The notes under the pieces were generated by a model. That model worked only from the letters and a program-made list of their open reading frames with translations. It searched no databases and was not told where the DNA came from. 10,112 bases of DNA, taken from the NCBI GenBank assembly GCA_030838245.1, contig JAUTXB010000102.1, forward strand, positions 1 to 10,112, read 5' to 3'. The DNA is from Acidimicrobiaceae bacterium. GTDB taxonomy: Bacteria; Actinomycetota; Acidimicrobiia; Acidimicrobiales; RAAP-2. Positions 1 to 6,220 of the stretch are shown here, piece after piece. The first letter of the stretch is position 1; the number at the start of each line of letters is the position of its first letter. Position numbers and translations under genes: made by a program.

Positions 1-145
1 CGAACACCTCGACATCGGTACCACAGACACCGCAACCCTCGAGGGCCAAGAGCGCGTCGTCGGCACCGATGTCAGGCAGGGGCGCCTCTCGGACCTCATA
101 GTGCTCGGGCTTGGTCTGGACTACAAAGGTCGCATGGTCGGTCAC
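1..145 (-). CDS. Zinc-dependent alcohol dehydrogenase (MDR family), N-terminal fragment
   Basis: This is the first 48 codons of a gene that continues beyond the left edge. The start is GTG at 145-143, preceded by a GAGGAGG ribosome site four bases upstream. The fragment has the opening beta strands of the GroES-like domain of medium-chain dehydrogenases. It includes GCGVCGTD near residues 37-44, whose second Cys matches the catalytic-zinc cysteine of zinc alcohol dehydrogenases. Members oxidise alcohols or reduce carbonyls with NAD(P) in the cytosol. It follows the epoxide-hydrolase-like gene by 33 bp on the same strand, so it is probably the fifth gene of the leftward operon. The substrate, the Rossmann fold and the structural-zinc loop cannot be judged because they lie outside the window. 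The family call is firm; the substrate is unknown. Confidence 0.82.
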   Translation of the reverse strand, partial: MTDHATFVVQTKPEHYEVREAPLPDIGADDALLALEGCGVCGTDVEVF

Positions 146-178
146 GCTGCCTCCTCATATTCTCGACAGAAACTCGCC

Positions 179-1345
179 TCACCGCAGCGGCCGGAAGAAT
201 GCCCGGATGCTGTCGGCCACGGCGTCGGGCTCCTCCCACGAGGCGAAGTGGCCCCCTCTTGGAAGGTCGACCCAGTGGTGCACGTCGTGCACGCGGTCGA
301 TCATCTCCCGGGGCGCCCGCCTCGGTGGGAAGGTCGGCTCGAACCGGGGCATGGCCACGCCGGTAGGCACAGGCAACCGCCGACCTGGCTCCATGGGGGG
401 ATCGGCCGTCACCCGCTCGTAGTAGGCGCGGAGCGACGAGGTGATGGTGCCGGTCACCCAATAGGTGGTGGCGCTGGTCAGGATCTCGTCTTTGCTGTAA
501 CGGCGCTCGAGGTCACCTGAGCAGTCGCTCCACGATCGGTGCTTCTCCACCAGCCACGAAGCCAGGCCGGCAGGTGAGTCGTTGAGCGCGTGGCCGATGC
601 TCTGGGGCTTGGTCCGGTGGAGCTGGGCATAGGCCCCTTCGGCCGACGACCACTCCCGGGCGTAGGCGGCGAAGGCCAGCTCGGCCTCCGACGGTGGCGG
701 CGCCGGCGGCTCGAAGGACGCCAGCGGCATCAGAGCGGGATCGTGGGTGTGCACGCCGGCCACGGCATCGGGTTGGGCGAAGGCCATCCATCCGTTGACG
801 TACGCCCCCAGGCCGGTGCCATGGAGGCCGTAGCGCTCGTAGCCCAGGCCCCCGGTCATGACCCGATGGAGGGCGGCGGCGGCCCGGTGGTACCCGAAGC
901 CCCGGACGCCGGTCGGTCCCGAGAACCCGAACCCGGGGAGCGAGGGGACGATCACGTCGAATGCGTCGCCGGCATTGCCGCCGTGGGCCTCGGGATCGGC
1001 CAACCGCGGGGCCAGCTTGGTCATCTCCAGGTAGCCGCTGGGCCAGCCGTGCACCAGTACCAGGGGCATCGGGTTGGGGCCGCTGCCCCCGAGGCGGGCG
1101 AAGTGGACGACGACACCGTCGACCTGGGCCAGAAACTGGGACAGCTCGTTCAAACGTTCCTGTTGCTCGAACCAGTCGAACCCGGTGTGCCAGTACTCGA
1201 CCAGCTCGGCCAGGTAGCCGGCGCTGGTGCCGTAGTCCCAGCCGGCGCCGTCAGGTTCCTCGGCCAACCGGGTTCGAGCCAGGCGATGCGAGAGGTCGTC
1301 GATGACCGGCCCCTCCACGTCGACTCGATAGGGAGCCACCTCCAC
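179..1345 (-). CDS. Epoxide-hydrolase-like alpha/beta hydrolase lacking the Asp nucleophile
   Basis: The protein is about 388 aa, the normal length for the EHN-type (juvenile-hormone/microsomal-like) epoxide hydrolase family. It has the N-terminal EHN segment (about residues 5-110), the oxyanion motif HGWP (99-102), GFGFSGP (about 138-144), lid motifs YWVTGT (from 295) and YYE (308-310), and the C-terminal catalytic-His motif GGHF (His about 366). The nucleophile elbow, normally GGDWG, reads GTGLG (176-180), so Gly replaces the Asp that forms the ester intermediate. Classical epoxide hydrolysis is therefore doubtful; it may be a repurposed or binding-only homologue. The start is uncertain. 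GTG at 1345 has a GGCGG-like site upstream and fits the usual family N-terminus; GTG at 1375 would add 10 residues. There is no ATG choice. It lies 56 bp after the amidohydrolase in the leftward operon. Confidence 0.83.
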   Translation of the reverse strand: MEVAPYRVDVEGPVIDDLSHRLARTRLAEEPDGAGWDYGTSAGYLAELVEYWHTGFDWFEQQERLNELSQFLAQVDGVVVHFARLGGSGPNPMPLVLVHGWPSGYLEMTKLAPRLADPEAHGGNAGDAFDVIVPSLPGFGFSGPTGVRGFGYHRAAAALHRVMTGGLGYERYGLHGTGLGAYVNGWMAFAQPDAVAGVHTHDPALMPLASFEPPAPPPSEAELAFAAYAREWSSAEGAYAQLHRTKPQSIGHALNDSPAGLASWLVEKHRSWSDCSGDLERRYSKDEILTSATTYWVTGTITSSLRAYYERVTADPPMEPGRRLPVPTGVAMPRFEPTFPPRRAPREMIDRVHDVHHWVDLPRGGHFASWEEPDAVADSIRAFFRPLR

Positions 1346-1401
1346 GGTTCCGCCGTGGGTCTCGGTACTCGGCACCGGAGTATCGTGCCCGTCCCGTGGC
1401 C

Positions 1402-2637
1402 CTACCGGGCCGGTGGCTCGGCCGGGGTGAACTGGTAGAGCTTCTCGGCGTTGCCCCGGAGGATCTTGTACTGGAGCTCCTCGGACAACTTGGCGTGGCT
1501 GAGCCGCTCGTGGGCCAGCTTGAGCGAGTGCGGCCACGTGGTGTCGGAGTGGGGGTAGTCCATCTCGATCATCACGTTGTCCTCACCGACCACGTCGAGC
1601 ATGCCCAGGCCGGTGGCGTCGTCGATGAAACAGCCGTAGAAGTGCTTCCGGTAGTCCTCGTAGACGTCGATCTTGAACACATCGGCCTCACCGCTGAAAA
1701 CGGCGTGTGCGCCTTCGACCCCGTTGCCCCCGAACTGTTCGCCCTTGGCCACCCAGTGGCGCTGGGTCTCGAGGACCTGCTTGGAGCGTTCCAGGAACCA
1801 GGGGATCCAGCCGATGCTCCCCTCGGACAGGGCGATCTTGATCTCGGTGAACTCCTGGAACAGGCCGGAGAAAATCCACGACAGCATGCAGGCCGCCGGA
1901 CGGATGGCCCCCATGGACATGTTGGCCATGAACGGCGAGTTGGAGGCGATCTTGTACATGGTCGACGAGGACCCGATGTGGATGGACAGGACCTGCTCGT
2001 TGGCTTCGGCCGCGGCGATCACCGGCTTCCAGTACCCGCTCGGGTCGTGGATGGTGGGCAGGCCGAGTGGCTCGAAGTTCTCCGAGAAGCAGAACGAGTG
2101 CGAGCCCTTGGCCGCCGTGCGCTCTATCTCCTTCACGGCCAGCTGCGGGTCCCACAGCGGGATGATGGTCAGGGGGATGTAGCGACCGGGATCGGTGGCA
2201 CACCACTCGTCGATCATCCAGTCGTTGTAGGCCTGCACGCACAAAAGAGCCAGGTCCTTGTCCTTGGCCTCCCAGAACAGCTGTCCGCAAAAGCGCGGGA
2301 TCGACGGGAAGTTGATGGAGGCCAGCACCCCGGCCTCGTTCATGTCCTGCAACCGGGCCTTGGGGTCGTAGCACCCCTGACGCATCTCACTGTAGGGATA
2401 GCCCTCCACGGTGATGTCCTCGGGCGGTCGGCCGGCGGTAGCGCCCAATCCCCCGGTGACCTGCTTGGTGTCCTCGTAGACCCAGTACTCCTGCCCGTCG
2501 GACTCGGTGATGATGCGGGGACCGACGTCCTTGTACTTCTTGGGCAACCGGTCCATCCAGACGTTCCCGGGCTCGATCACATGGTCGTCGACCGAGACGA
2601 TCCAGTCGAGGTCGTAGCTCTTCTGTCCTGCCATCAT
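1402..2637 (-). CDS. Amidohydrolase-2 family protein (ACMSD-like metal-dependent hydrolase/decarboxylase)
   Basis: The 411-aa protein has the TIM-barrel amidohydrolase-2 fold, related to aminocarboxymuconate-semialdehyde, 5-carboxyvanillate and gamma-resorcylate decarboxylases. Metal-site candidates are DDH (17-19) on strand 1, where the first His of the usual HxH is Asp; His220 in IHIGSSS; and the late Asp360 in MDYPHSD. Strongly conserved blocks also include AYNDWMIDEW (136-145) and ALSEGSIGWIP (269-279). Known relatives break C-C (decarboxylation) or C-N bonds in the cytosol using Zn or Mn. The substrate here is unknown, and a ring carboxylate or lactone is only a guess. Tandem ATGs lie at 2637 and 2634. 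AGGAGG sits 3 bp before the first and 6 bp before the second, so the second may be the real start (410 aa). It is the third gene of the leftward operon. Confidence 0.9.
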   Translation of the reverse strand: MMAGQKSYDLDWIVSVDDHVIEPGNVWMDRLPKKYKDVGPRIITESDGQEYWVYEDTKQVTGGLGATAGRPPEDITVEGYPYSEMRQGCYDPKARLQDMNEAGVLASINFPSIPRFCGQLFWEAKDKDLALLCVQAYNDWMIDEWCATDPGRYIPLTIIPLWDPQLAVKEIERTAAKGSHSFCFSENFEPLGLPTIHDPSGYWKPVIAAAEANEQVLSIHIGSSSTMYKIASNSPFMANMSMGAIRPAACMLSWIFSGLFQEFTEIKIALSEGSIGWIPWFLERSKQVLETQRHWVAKGEQFGGNGVEGAHAVFSGEADVFKIDVYEDYRKHFYGCFIDDATGLGMLDVVGEDNVMIEMDYPHSDTTWPHSLKLAHERLSHAKLSEELQYKILRGNAEKLYQFTPAEPPAR

Positions 2638-2640
2638 TGC

Positions 2641-2646
2641 CCTCCT
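2641..2646 (-). promoter_or_regulatory. Ribosome binding site of the amidohydrolase gene
   Basis: The minus strand reads AGGAGG just upstream of ATGATG. The spacing is 3 bp to the first ATG and 6 bp to the second, which favours the second ATG. It is the strongest Shine-Dalgarno match inside the leftward operon. It sits in a 73-bp gap with no other signal that I can see. Confidence 0.6.
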
Positions 2647-2710
2647 GTCGTCGAACGTGGGGACTTCCCTCGGCCATGGTCTGGGTAGCGGTGACTGCCG
2701 GCCCGGAATT

Positions 2711-3832
2711 TCACACTTCCATCCCGGCGGCGATCACGTCGTCGTGGTAGCGGGCCTCACCCAGGTCGTACTCCCAGTGCTTGGCCCGCCGGGTATACAG
2801 CTGAACGTCGGCCTCGACCATGAAGGCCACGCCAGCGTGGACCTCGTGGGCGCAGTGCACGATCCGTTGGACGGCGCGGCTGGCGTACGACTTGGCCAAG
2901 GCCACCTCGCGGCGAGCGGGCAGGCCGGTGTCGAGCCGCCATGCCGCCTGGTGGCAGAGCAGCTCGGTCAGGTGGGAGGCGATCGCGATGTCGGTGCACA
3001 GGAACTGGACGGCCTGGAACTGGCCGATCGGTCGCCCGAACTGCTTGCGTTCCTGGGCGTAGCCCACCGACAGGTCGAGCAGGGCTTTCCCGGCCCCGAC
3101 GATCTCGGCGCACCGCAACACGGTGGCTCGGTCGAGCGCCGGCCCGAGCAGGGACCAGCCCCGGCCGATCTCGCCCACGACGTGCTCAGGTGGGACGACG
3201 ACCTGGTCGAAGGTCACCTCGAACAGGGGGGCATCGGCGATGTTGGCCATGGCCGTCACCGCCACCCCCTCGGTTGCCGGGTCCACGAGGACAAGCGTGA
3301 TCCCGTCGGGAGAGGCCTGGGTCCGCGTGGCCACCAGCAGTCGCTCGGCCACATGGGCGTAGGGCACCAGGATCTTGGTCCCGTCGATCCGGTAGCCGGC
3401 CGGGGTGGTCCGGGCGGCCATGGTGACGGCATCGGGCCCGAACCCCGCGTCCGGCTCCATGAGGGCGGGCACGACGATCGCATCGCCGGCCACCATCGAC
3501 GCCAGCAAGTCGCCATGGTTGCCGCTCTGGTCCTGGACCAGTGTCTCCCCGGCGATCACGGCCGAGGCCAGGTGGGGGCTGGGCACCAGTGCCCGGCCGA
3601 ACTCCTGATAGATGACGCTCAGGTCCACCAGCGTCCCGCCCGATCCCCCTAGTGCCTCCGGATAGGTGAGGCTCAACCAGTCGAGCCCGGCCATCTCGGC
3701 CCAGAGGGCGGGGAGATAGCCGAGGCTGTCCCCTTCGAGCTGGCGAACACTGGTCAGCGGACAGCGGGCGTCGAACAGCTGTCGGGCAATCCGACCCAGT
3801 TCGTCATGGCTGTCGTCGAGCGTGGTGTCCAT
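2711..3832 (-). CDS. Acyl-CoA dehydrogenase subunit B (FadE-like, probable heteromeric partner)
   Basis: The protein is 373 aa, with a helical N-domain (1-120), a beta domain (120-230) and a C-terminal helical domain. The C-domain keeps the FAD-binding block RKQFGRPIGQFQ (262-273) and VHAGVAFMVEAD (331-342), followed by LYTRRAK. The beta-domain flavin motif that usually reads TEPxxGSD is degenerate here (MEPDAGFGPD, 125-134). The C-terminus lacks the usual EGTSEIQR/GGTSEIQR stretch, ending instead in WEYDLGEARYHDD. This pattern matches one subunit of the alpha2beta2 acyl-CoA dehydrogenases known from mycobacterial sterol side-chain catabolism (FadE28-FadE29, FadE26-FadE27). Its start lies only 22 bp after the stop of dehydrogenase A, which suggests co-translation and pairing. 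It would catalyse alpha,beta-desaturation of an acyl-CoA with FAD, passing electrons to ETF. The acyl substrate is unknown. Confidence 0.9.
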   Translation of the reverse strand: MDTTLDDSHDELGRIARQLFDARCPLTSVRQLEGDSLGYLPALWAEMAGLDWLSLTYPEALGGSGGTLVDLSVIYQEFGRALVPSPHLASAVIAGETLVQDQSGNHGDLLASMVAGDAIVVPALMEPDAGFGPDAVTMAARTTPAGYRIDGTKILVPYAHVAERLLVATRTQASPDGITLVLVDPATEGVAVTAMANIADAPLFEVTFDQVVVPPEHVVGEIGRGWSLLGPALDRATVLRCAEIVGAGKALLDLSVGYAQERKQFGRPIGQFQAVQFLCTDIAIASHLTELLCHQAAWRLDTGLPARREVALAKSYASRAVQRIVHCAHEVHAGVAFMVEADVQLYTRRAKHWEYDLGEARYHDDVIAAGMEV

Positions 3833-3854
3833 GGTTATGGCGCCCCCGAGGCGC

Positions 3855-5024
3855 TCATCGGGGCAGGCCCAACCCGCGGGTGGCCAGCACCATCCGCTTC
3901 ACCTGGGAGGTGCCGCCGGCGTGGTTGGCAAAGGACCACCGGTACCAGGCTTCGGGCCCGCCGTCGAAGGGAGCCCAGCGGCTCCCCTGTCGCAGTTGGG
4001 CCAGCGGTCCGACGATCTGGCTCATGATCTGGGCGAACAGCGGCTTGTTCTCCTTGGAGACGACCACCCCGAGGGCACCGCCGAACTGAGGAGGGCGGCC
4101 GTTGGTGGCATTGCTCAGCGACTCGTAAGTGAGGAGCCGCTCGGTCTCGACCATCAGCTCGAGCTCGGCCAGCTGGCTCCGGGTGATGGGGTCCTTGATC
4201 AACAGCCCGCCGCTCCGGGTGGTCGCCTTGCAGTACTCGACCACTGCATCGAGCATCACGCGCATCTCGACATGACGGGCGCCGACGCCGCCGCCGGCGT
4301 AGAACGCGTTCATGATGTAGCTCCAGCCCTTGCCCTCCTCACCGATCAACATGTCGCCGGGTACGCGGACGCCGTCGAAGAAAGTGTGGTTCTGCCGGCC
4401 CCCGGCCATGTTGTAGAGCGGGGACATCGAGACGCCCGGTGCCTTCAGGTCGAGGCAGAAGACGCTGATCCCTCGGTGAGGCGGCGCGTCGGGGTCGGTC
4501 CGGGCGGCCAGGAACATCACGTCGGCGTGATGCCCCCATGTCGTGTACGTCTTCTGGCCGGTCACCAACCAGTCGTCCCCGTCCCGCTCGGCCCGGGTCG
4601 ACAGCGATGCCAGGTCCGACCCGGAGTCGGGCTCGGTCAGGCCCTCGGCCCAGAAACGGTCGAACGCGGCTATCCCAGGAAGGAACCGCTTCTTTTGCTC
4701 ATCACTCCCGCCGACCAGGAGCGCCCCGGCAGCCAGCCCCCAGCCGATCATGTTCACCAACGGGGCGTCCCGGGCGGTGAACTCCTCGGCCAGGATCAGG
4801 CGTTCGGTCTGGGTCCGACCCAGGCCTCCGTACTCGACCGGCCAGGTCAGCCCGATCCATCCCTTGGCCCCGACCTTCTTGGTGAACTCGAAGGCGAACG
4901 CCCACAGGTCGGCGTCCTCGTTGAATTCGTGGTTGAAGGCCTTGTCCGACGGGAGCTCGGCATCCAAGAAGGCCTGCACTTCCTTTCGGAAGGCGTTCTC
5001 GTCGGCGGTGAAGCTGAAGTCCAC
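3855..5024 (-). CDS. Acyl-CoA dehydrogenase subunit A (FadE-like)
   Basis: The protein is 389 aa and is a full three-domain acyl-CoA dehydrogenase. It has the flavin/substrate motif GLTEPDSGSD (128-137), a QKTYTTWGHHAD strand (157-168) and the C-terminal AGGTSQVKR...RGLGLPR signature (369-389). The position of the RxQFGxPI flavin-binding block is altered to RSGGLLIKDPI (270-280), a variant common in actinobacterial FadE alpha-type subunits. These features complement the losses in the downstream dehydrogenase, supporting a heterotetramer. By eye I find no Glu at the IVD-like or MCAD-like catalytic-base positions, so the base needs a structural check. The start is GTG at 5024-5022. The AGGA upstream is 12 bp away, so initiation looks weak or coupled to upstream small ORFs. 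It is the first full-length gene of the leftward operon. Confidence 0.9.
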   Translation of the reverse strand: MDFSFTADENAFRKEVQAFLDAELPSDKAFNHEFNEDADLWAFAFEFTKKVGAKGWIGLTWPVEYGGLGRTQTERLILAEEFTARDAPLVNMIGWGLAAGALLVGGSDEQKKRFLPGIAAFDRFWAEGLTEPDSGSDLASLSTRAERDGDDWLVTGQKTYTTWGHHADVMFLAARTDPDAPPHRGISVFCLDLKAPGVSMSPLYNMAGGRQNHTFFDGVRVPGDMLIGEEGKGWSYIMNAFYAGGGVGARHVEMRVMLDAVVEYCKATTRSGGLLIKDPITRSQLAELELMVETERLLTYESLSNATNGRPPQFGGALGVVVSKENKPLFAQIMSQIVGPLAQLRQGSRWAPFDGGPEAWYRWSFANHAGGTSQVKRMVLATRGLGLPR

Positions 5025-5038
5025 GACGTGCGTCGTTC

Positions 5039-5128
5039 CTACCTGGCCGCAGCCGTCCGGTGGACACGCCGTTGGTCGACACAGGAAGGTCGGGCCGGTC
5101 CAACTCCTCGAACTCCCGGGATCGTCAT
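5039..5128 (-). CDS. Possible second leader ORF, 29 codons, coupled to the first
   Basis: This is a short ORF starting ATG, with GGGGGGAA seven bases upstream. The ATG overlaps the TGA of the preceding 26-codon ORF in an ATGA arrangement. Its TAG stop lies 14 bp before the GTG of dehydrogenase A, so termination there could feed initiation of the dehydrogenase. The product would be small, Arg/Val/Pro-rich and without a recognised motif. High-GC DNA gives such ORFs by chance easily. The only support is the ribosome site, the overlap and the position, so it is a weak call. Confidence 0.2.
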   Translation of the reverse strand: MTIPGVRGVGPARPSCVDQRRVHRTAAAR

Positions 5129-5205
5129 CGTCGCGTTCCCCCCATCAGGTACCAGGCCGCAGACCTCGGCCGCAGTGCCACGTGCACACAGATGACCGAG
5201 CTCAC
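5125..5205 (-). CDS. Candidate leader peptide ORF, 26 codons, ahead of the dehydrogenase operon
   Basis: GTG at 5205-5203 is preceded by GGAGG with six bases of spacing, the best-placed ribosome site upstream of the leftward operon. The ORF encodes 26 residues beginning MSSVICVHVALRPRS and ends at TGA 5127-5125. It is in a different frame from dehydrogenase A, so it is not an N-terminal extension. It contains an adjacent Trp-Tyr pair but no run of one amino acid that would mark a classic attenuator. A 5-bp stem (GGCCG/CGGCC, 5171-5155) falls inside it. One problem is that a start site predicted from the -10 candidate at 5223-5228 would fall near 5216, inside this ribosome site; if the ORF is translated, the true start site must lie further upstream. 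Confidence 0.35.
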   Translation of the reverse strand: MSSVICVHVALRPRSAAWYLMGGTRR

Positions 5206-5222
5206 TTCGCTCCTCCCGGCCG

Positions 5223-5251
5223 TTTCTACCATCGCCCCGACCCTCCGTCAA
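5223..5251 (-). promoter_or_regulatory. Candidate sigma70-type promoter for the leftward operon
   Basis: The minus strand reads TTGACG (5251-5246), a 17-bp spacer, then TAGAAA (5228-5223). That is five of six matches at -35 and four of six at -10. The -35 abuts, and overlaps by one base, the inverted repeat at 5251-5264, so a repressor there should block polymerase. The expected start is near 5216, leaving about 190 bases of leader before dehydrogenase A. This is a match by eye only. Confidence 0.45.
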
Positions 5252-5264
5252 CCAATCGTTTGGT
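5251..5264. promoter_or_regulatory. Inverted-repeat operator candidate between the divergent promoters
   Basis: ACCAATCGTTTGGT has perfect 5-bp arms (ACCAA/TTGGT) around TCGT. It is placed between the two divergent -35 candidates. Its length and symmetry suit a TetR-family dimer. The nearby TetR gene (8591-9277) is the obvious candidate ligand, but binding is inference. One loosely similar half-site (ACCAACG on the minus strand, about 9298-9304) lies upstream of tetR, without a second arm. Confidence 0.5.
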
Positions 5265-5265
5265 A

Positions 5266-5294
5266 TTGAGAACCGCCCGCTCAGATGGCACACT
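5266..5294 (+). promoter_or_regulatory. Weak candidate promoter for the rightward operon
   Basis: TTGAGA (5266-5271), a 17-bp spacer, then CACACT (5289-5294) would start transcription near 5301, about 25 bases before the thioesterase ATG. The -10 match is poor (A at position 2 and T at position 6 are kept). The support is position: it begins one base after the inverted repeat and mirrors the leftward promoter. Confidence 0.28.
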
Positions 5295-5313
5295 TGGCTG
5301 GCGAGCAATCAAT

Positions 5314-5320
5314 AAGGGGG
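5314..5320 (+). promoter_or_regulatory. Ribosome binding site of the thioesterase gene
   Basis: AAGGGGG lies five bases before ATG 5326-5328. It decides the start: the reading frame is open far upstream across the divergent region, but no earlier start has comparable support, and the residues before this Met do not look like the family. Confidence 0.55.
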
Positions 5321-5325
5321 CCTCC

Positions 5326-6186
5326 ATGGCCGAAGTGGCGGATCTGGTGTCGGCCGTGGAGTTCGAGCAGATCGAGCCCGGTCGCTGCCGGTTCACCAAC
5401 GTGGGACTGGGCGAGCGCGGCGTCGTCTTCGGCGGCCAGCTGTTGGCCCAGATGACCGTGGCCGCGGCGACGGCCGACGAAACTGGCACCAAGTCGATCA
5501 AATCGGCCCACGGCCTGTTTGCCCGCCCCGTCCTGGTGGACGAGGACCTGGAGGTGACGGTGGACCTGCTCCACGGTGGACGGGCACTCTCGATGGTGAC
5601 GACCACGGTCTGGCAACGCGATCGGGCCTGTGCCCGAGGACAGATCCTCTTGGACACCGGCGAGGAGGATCTGATCAGACATGCCGCTGCGGCACCGGAC
5701 GTCGACGGCCCCGATGCTGCCGTCCCGTGGGGCGACCCGACCGAGGGCCAAGAGGTGCGAACGGTGGGAGGCGTCGACATCCTCGACGCCGGGTCGACCG
5801 GACCGGCCGAGGTCCACATCTGGGTGCGGACGGAAGGTGCGGCGGAAAATCCCATCGTCAACCAGGCGCTGCTGGCCCGCGCCAGTGCCAGCTTCCTCAT
5901 CGGCACGGCCATGCGACCTCATGCCGGCGTCGGCCAATCGGTGGCCCACCGCGACATCTCGACCGGCATCGTCGGGCACACCATCAGCTTTCACGATGAC
6001 ATCGAGCCCGGCCAGTGGATGCTGCTGGCCAACGAGAGCCCCTTCGCCGGACGAGGACGGGCATTCGGCCGGGGACAGGCCTTCAACCAGTCGGGTCGAC
6101 TGGTTGCGTCGTTCTCGCAAGAGGCAATGGTCCGCCGCTTCCCCACCGGGCAGAGCGCCACTGGACGCGAGGCCACGGTCCTGTGA
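5326..6186 (+). CDS. TesB-like acyl-CoA thioesterase (double hot-dog) with altered active site
   Basis: The protein is 286 aa, the usual length of TesB/thioesterase II, which hydrolyses acyl-CoA to free acid and CoA. The N-terminal hot-dog has VFGGQLLAQMTVAA (34-47) and HGLFARPV (62-69). The C-terminal hot-dog has NPIVNQALLARAS (175-187), AMRPHA (195-200), ESPFAGRGRAFGRGQ (237-251) and SFSQEAMVR (262-270). Compared from memory with E. coli TesB, Gln278 is kept as Gln265. Asp204 (in YASD) is Ala188 (in RASA), and the TIDHSMWFH strand reads IVGHTISFH. Catalysis by the standard Asp/Thr/Gln set is therefore doubtful. It opens the rightward operon and may release CoA from a pathway intermediate or act in another hot-dog role. 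The nearest family is the actinobacterial 4HBT_3-type proteins. The fold call is firm; the activity is less sure. Confidence 0.87.
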   Translation: MAEVADLVSAVEFEQIEPGRCRFTNVGLGERGVVFGGQLLAQMTVAAATADETGTKSIKSAHGLFARPVLVDEDLEVTVDLLHGGRALSMVTTTVWQRDRACARGQILLDTGEEDLIRHAAAAPDVDGPDAAVPWGDPTEGQEVRTVGGVDILDAGSTGPAEVHIWVRTEGAAENPIVNQALLARASASFLIGTAMRPHAGVGQSVAHRDISTGIVGHTISFHDDIEPGQWMLLANESPFAGRGRAFGRGQAFNQSGRLVASFSQEAMVRRFPTGQSATGREATVL

Positions 6187-6220
6187 GTCTCATCGAGCAA
6201 CAGCGATAGGAGACCAGGAC

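Noticed and set aside
1396..2688. 430-codon open frame on the plus strand opposite the amidohydrolase
   Set aside because: It is antisense to a gene with clear family motifs; its product is Gly/Val/Leu/Asp/His-rich with no domain, typical of GC-rich shadow frames.
2657..3652. 331-codon plus-strand open frame across dehydrogenase B
   Set aside because: It is a shadow of the dehydrogenase on the other strand; low-complexity composition.
3822..5195. 457-codon plus-strand open frame across dehydrogenase A
   Set aside because: It is antisense to a well-conserved acyl-CoA dehydrogenase and has no recognisable motif or ribosome site.
4543..5325. Long N-terminal extension of the thioesterase frame
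   Set aside because: It overlaps dehydrogenase A and the divergent promoters. The ATG at 5326 has a good ribosome site and gives the family's normal length.
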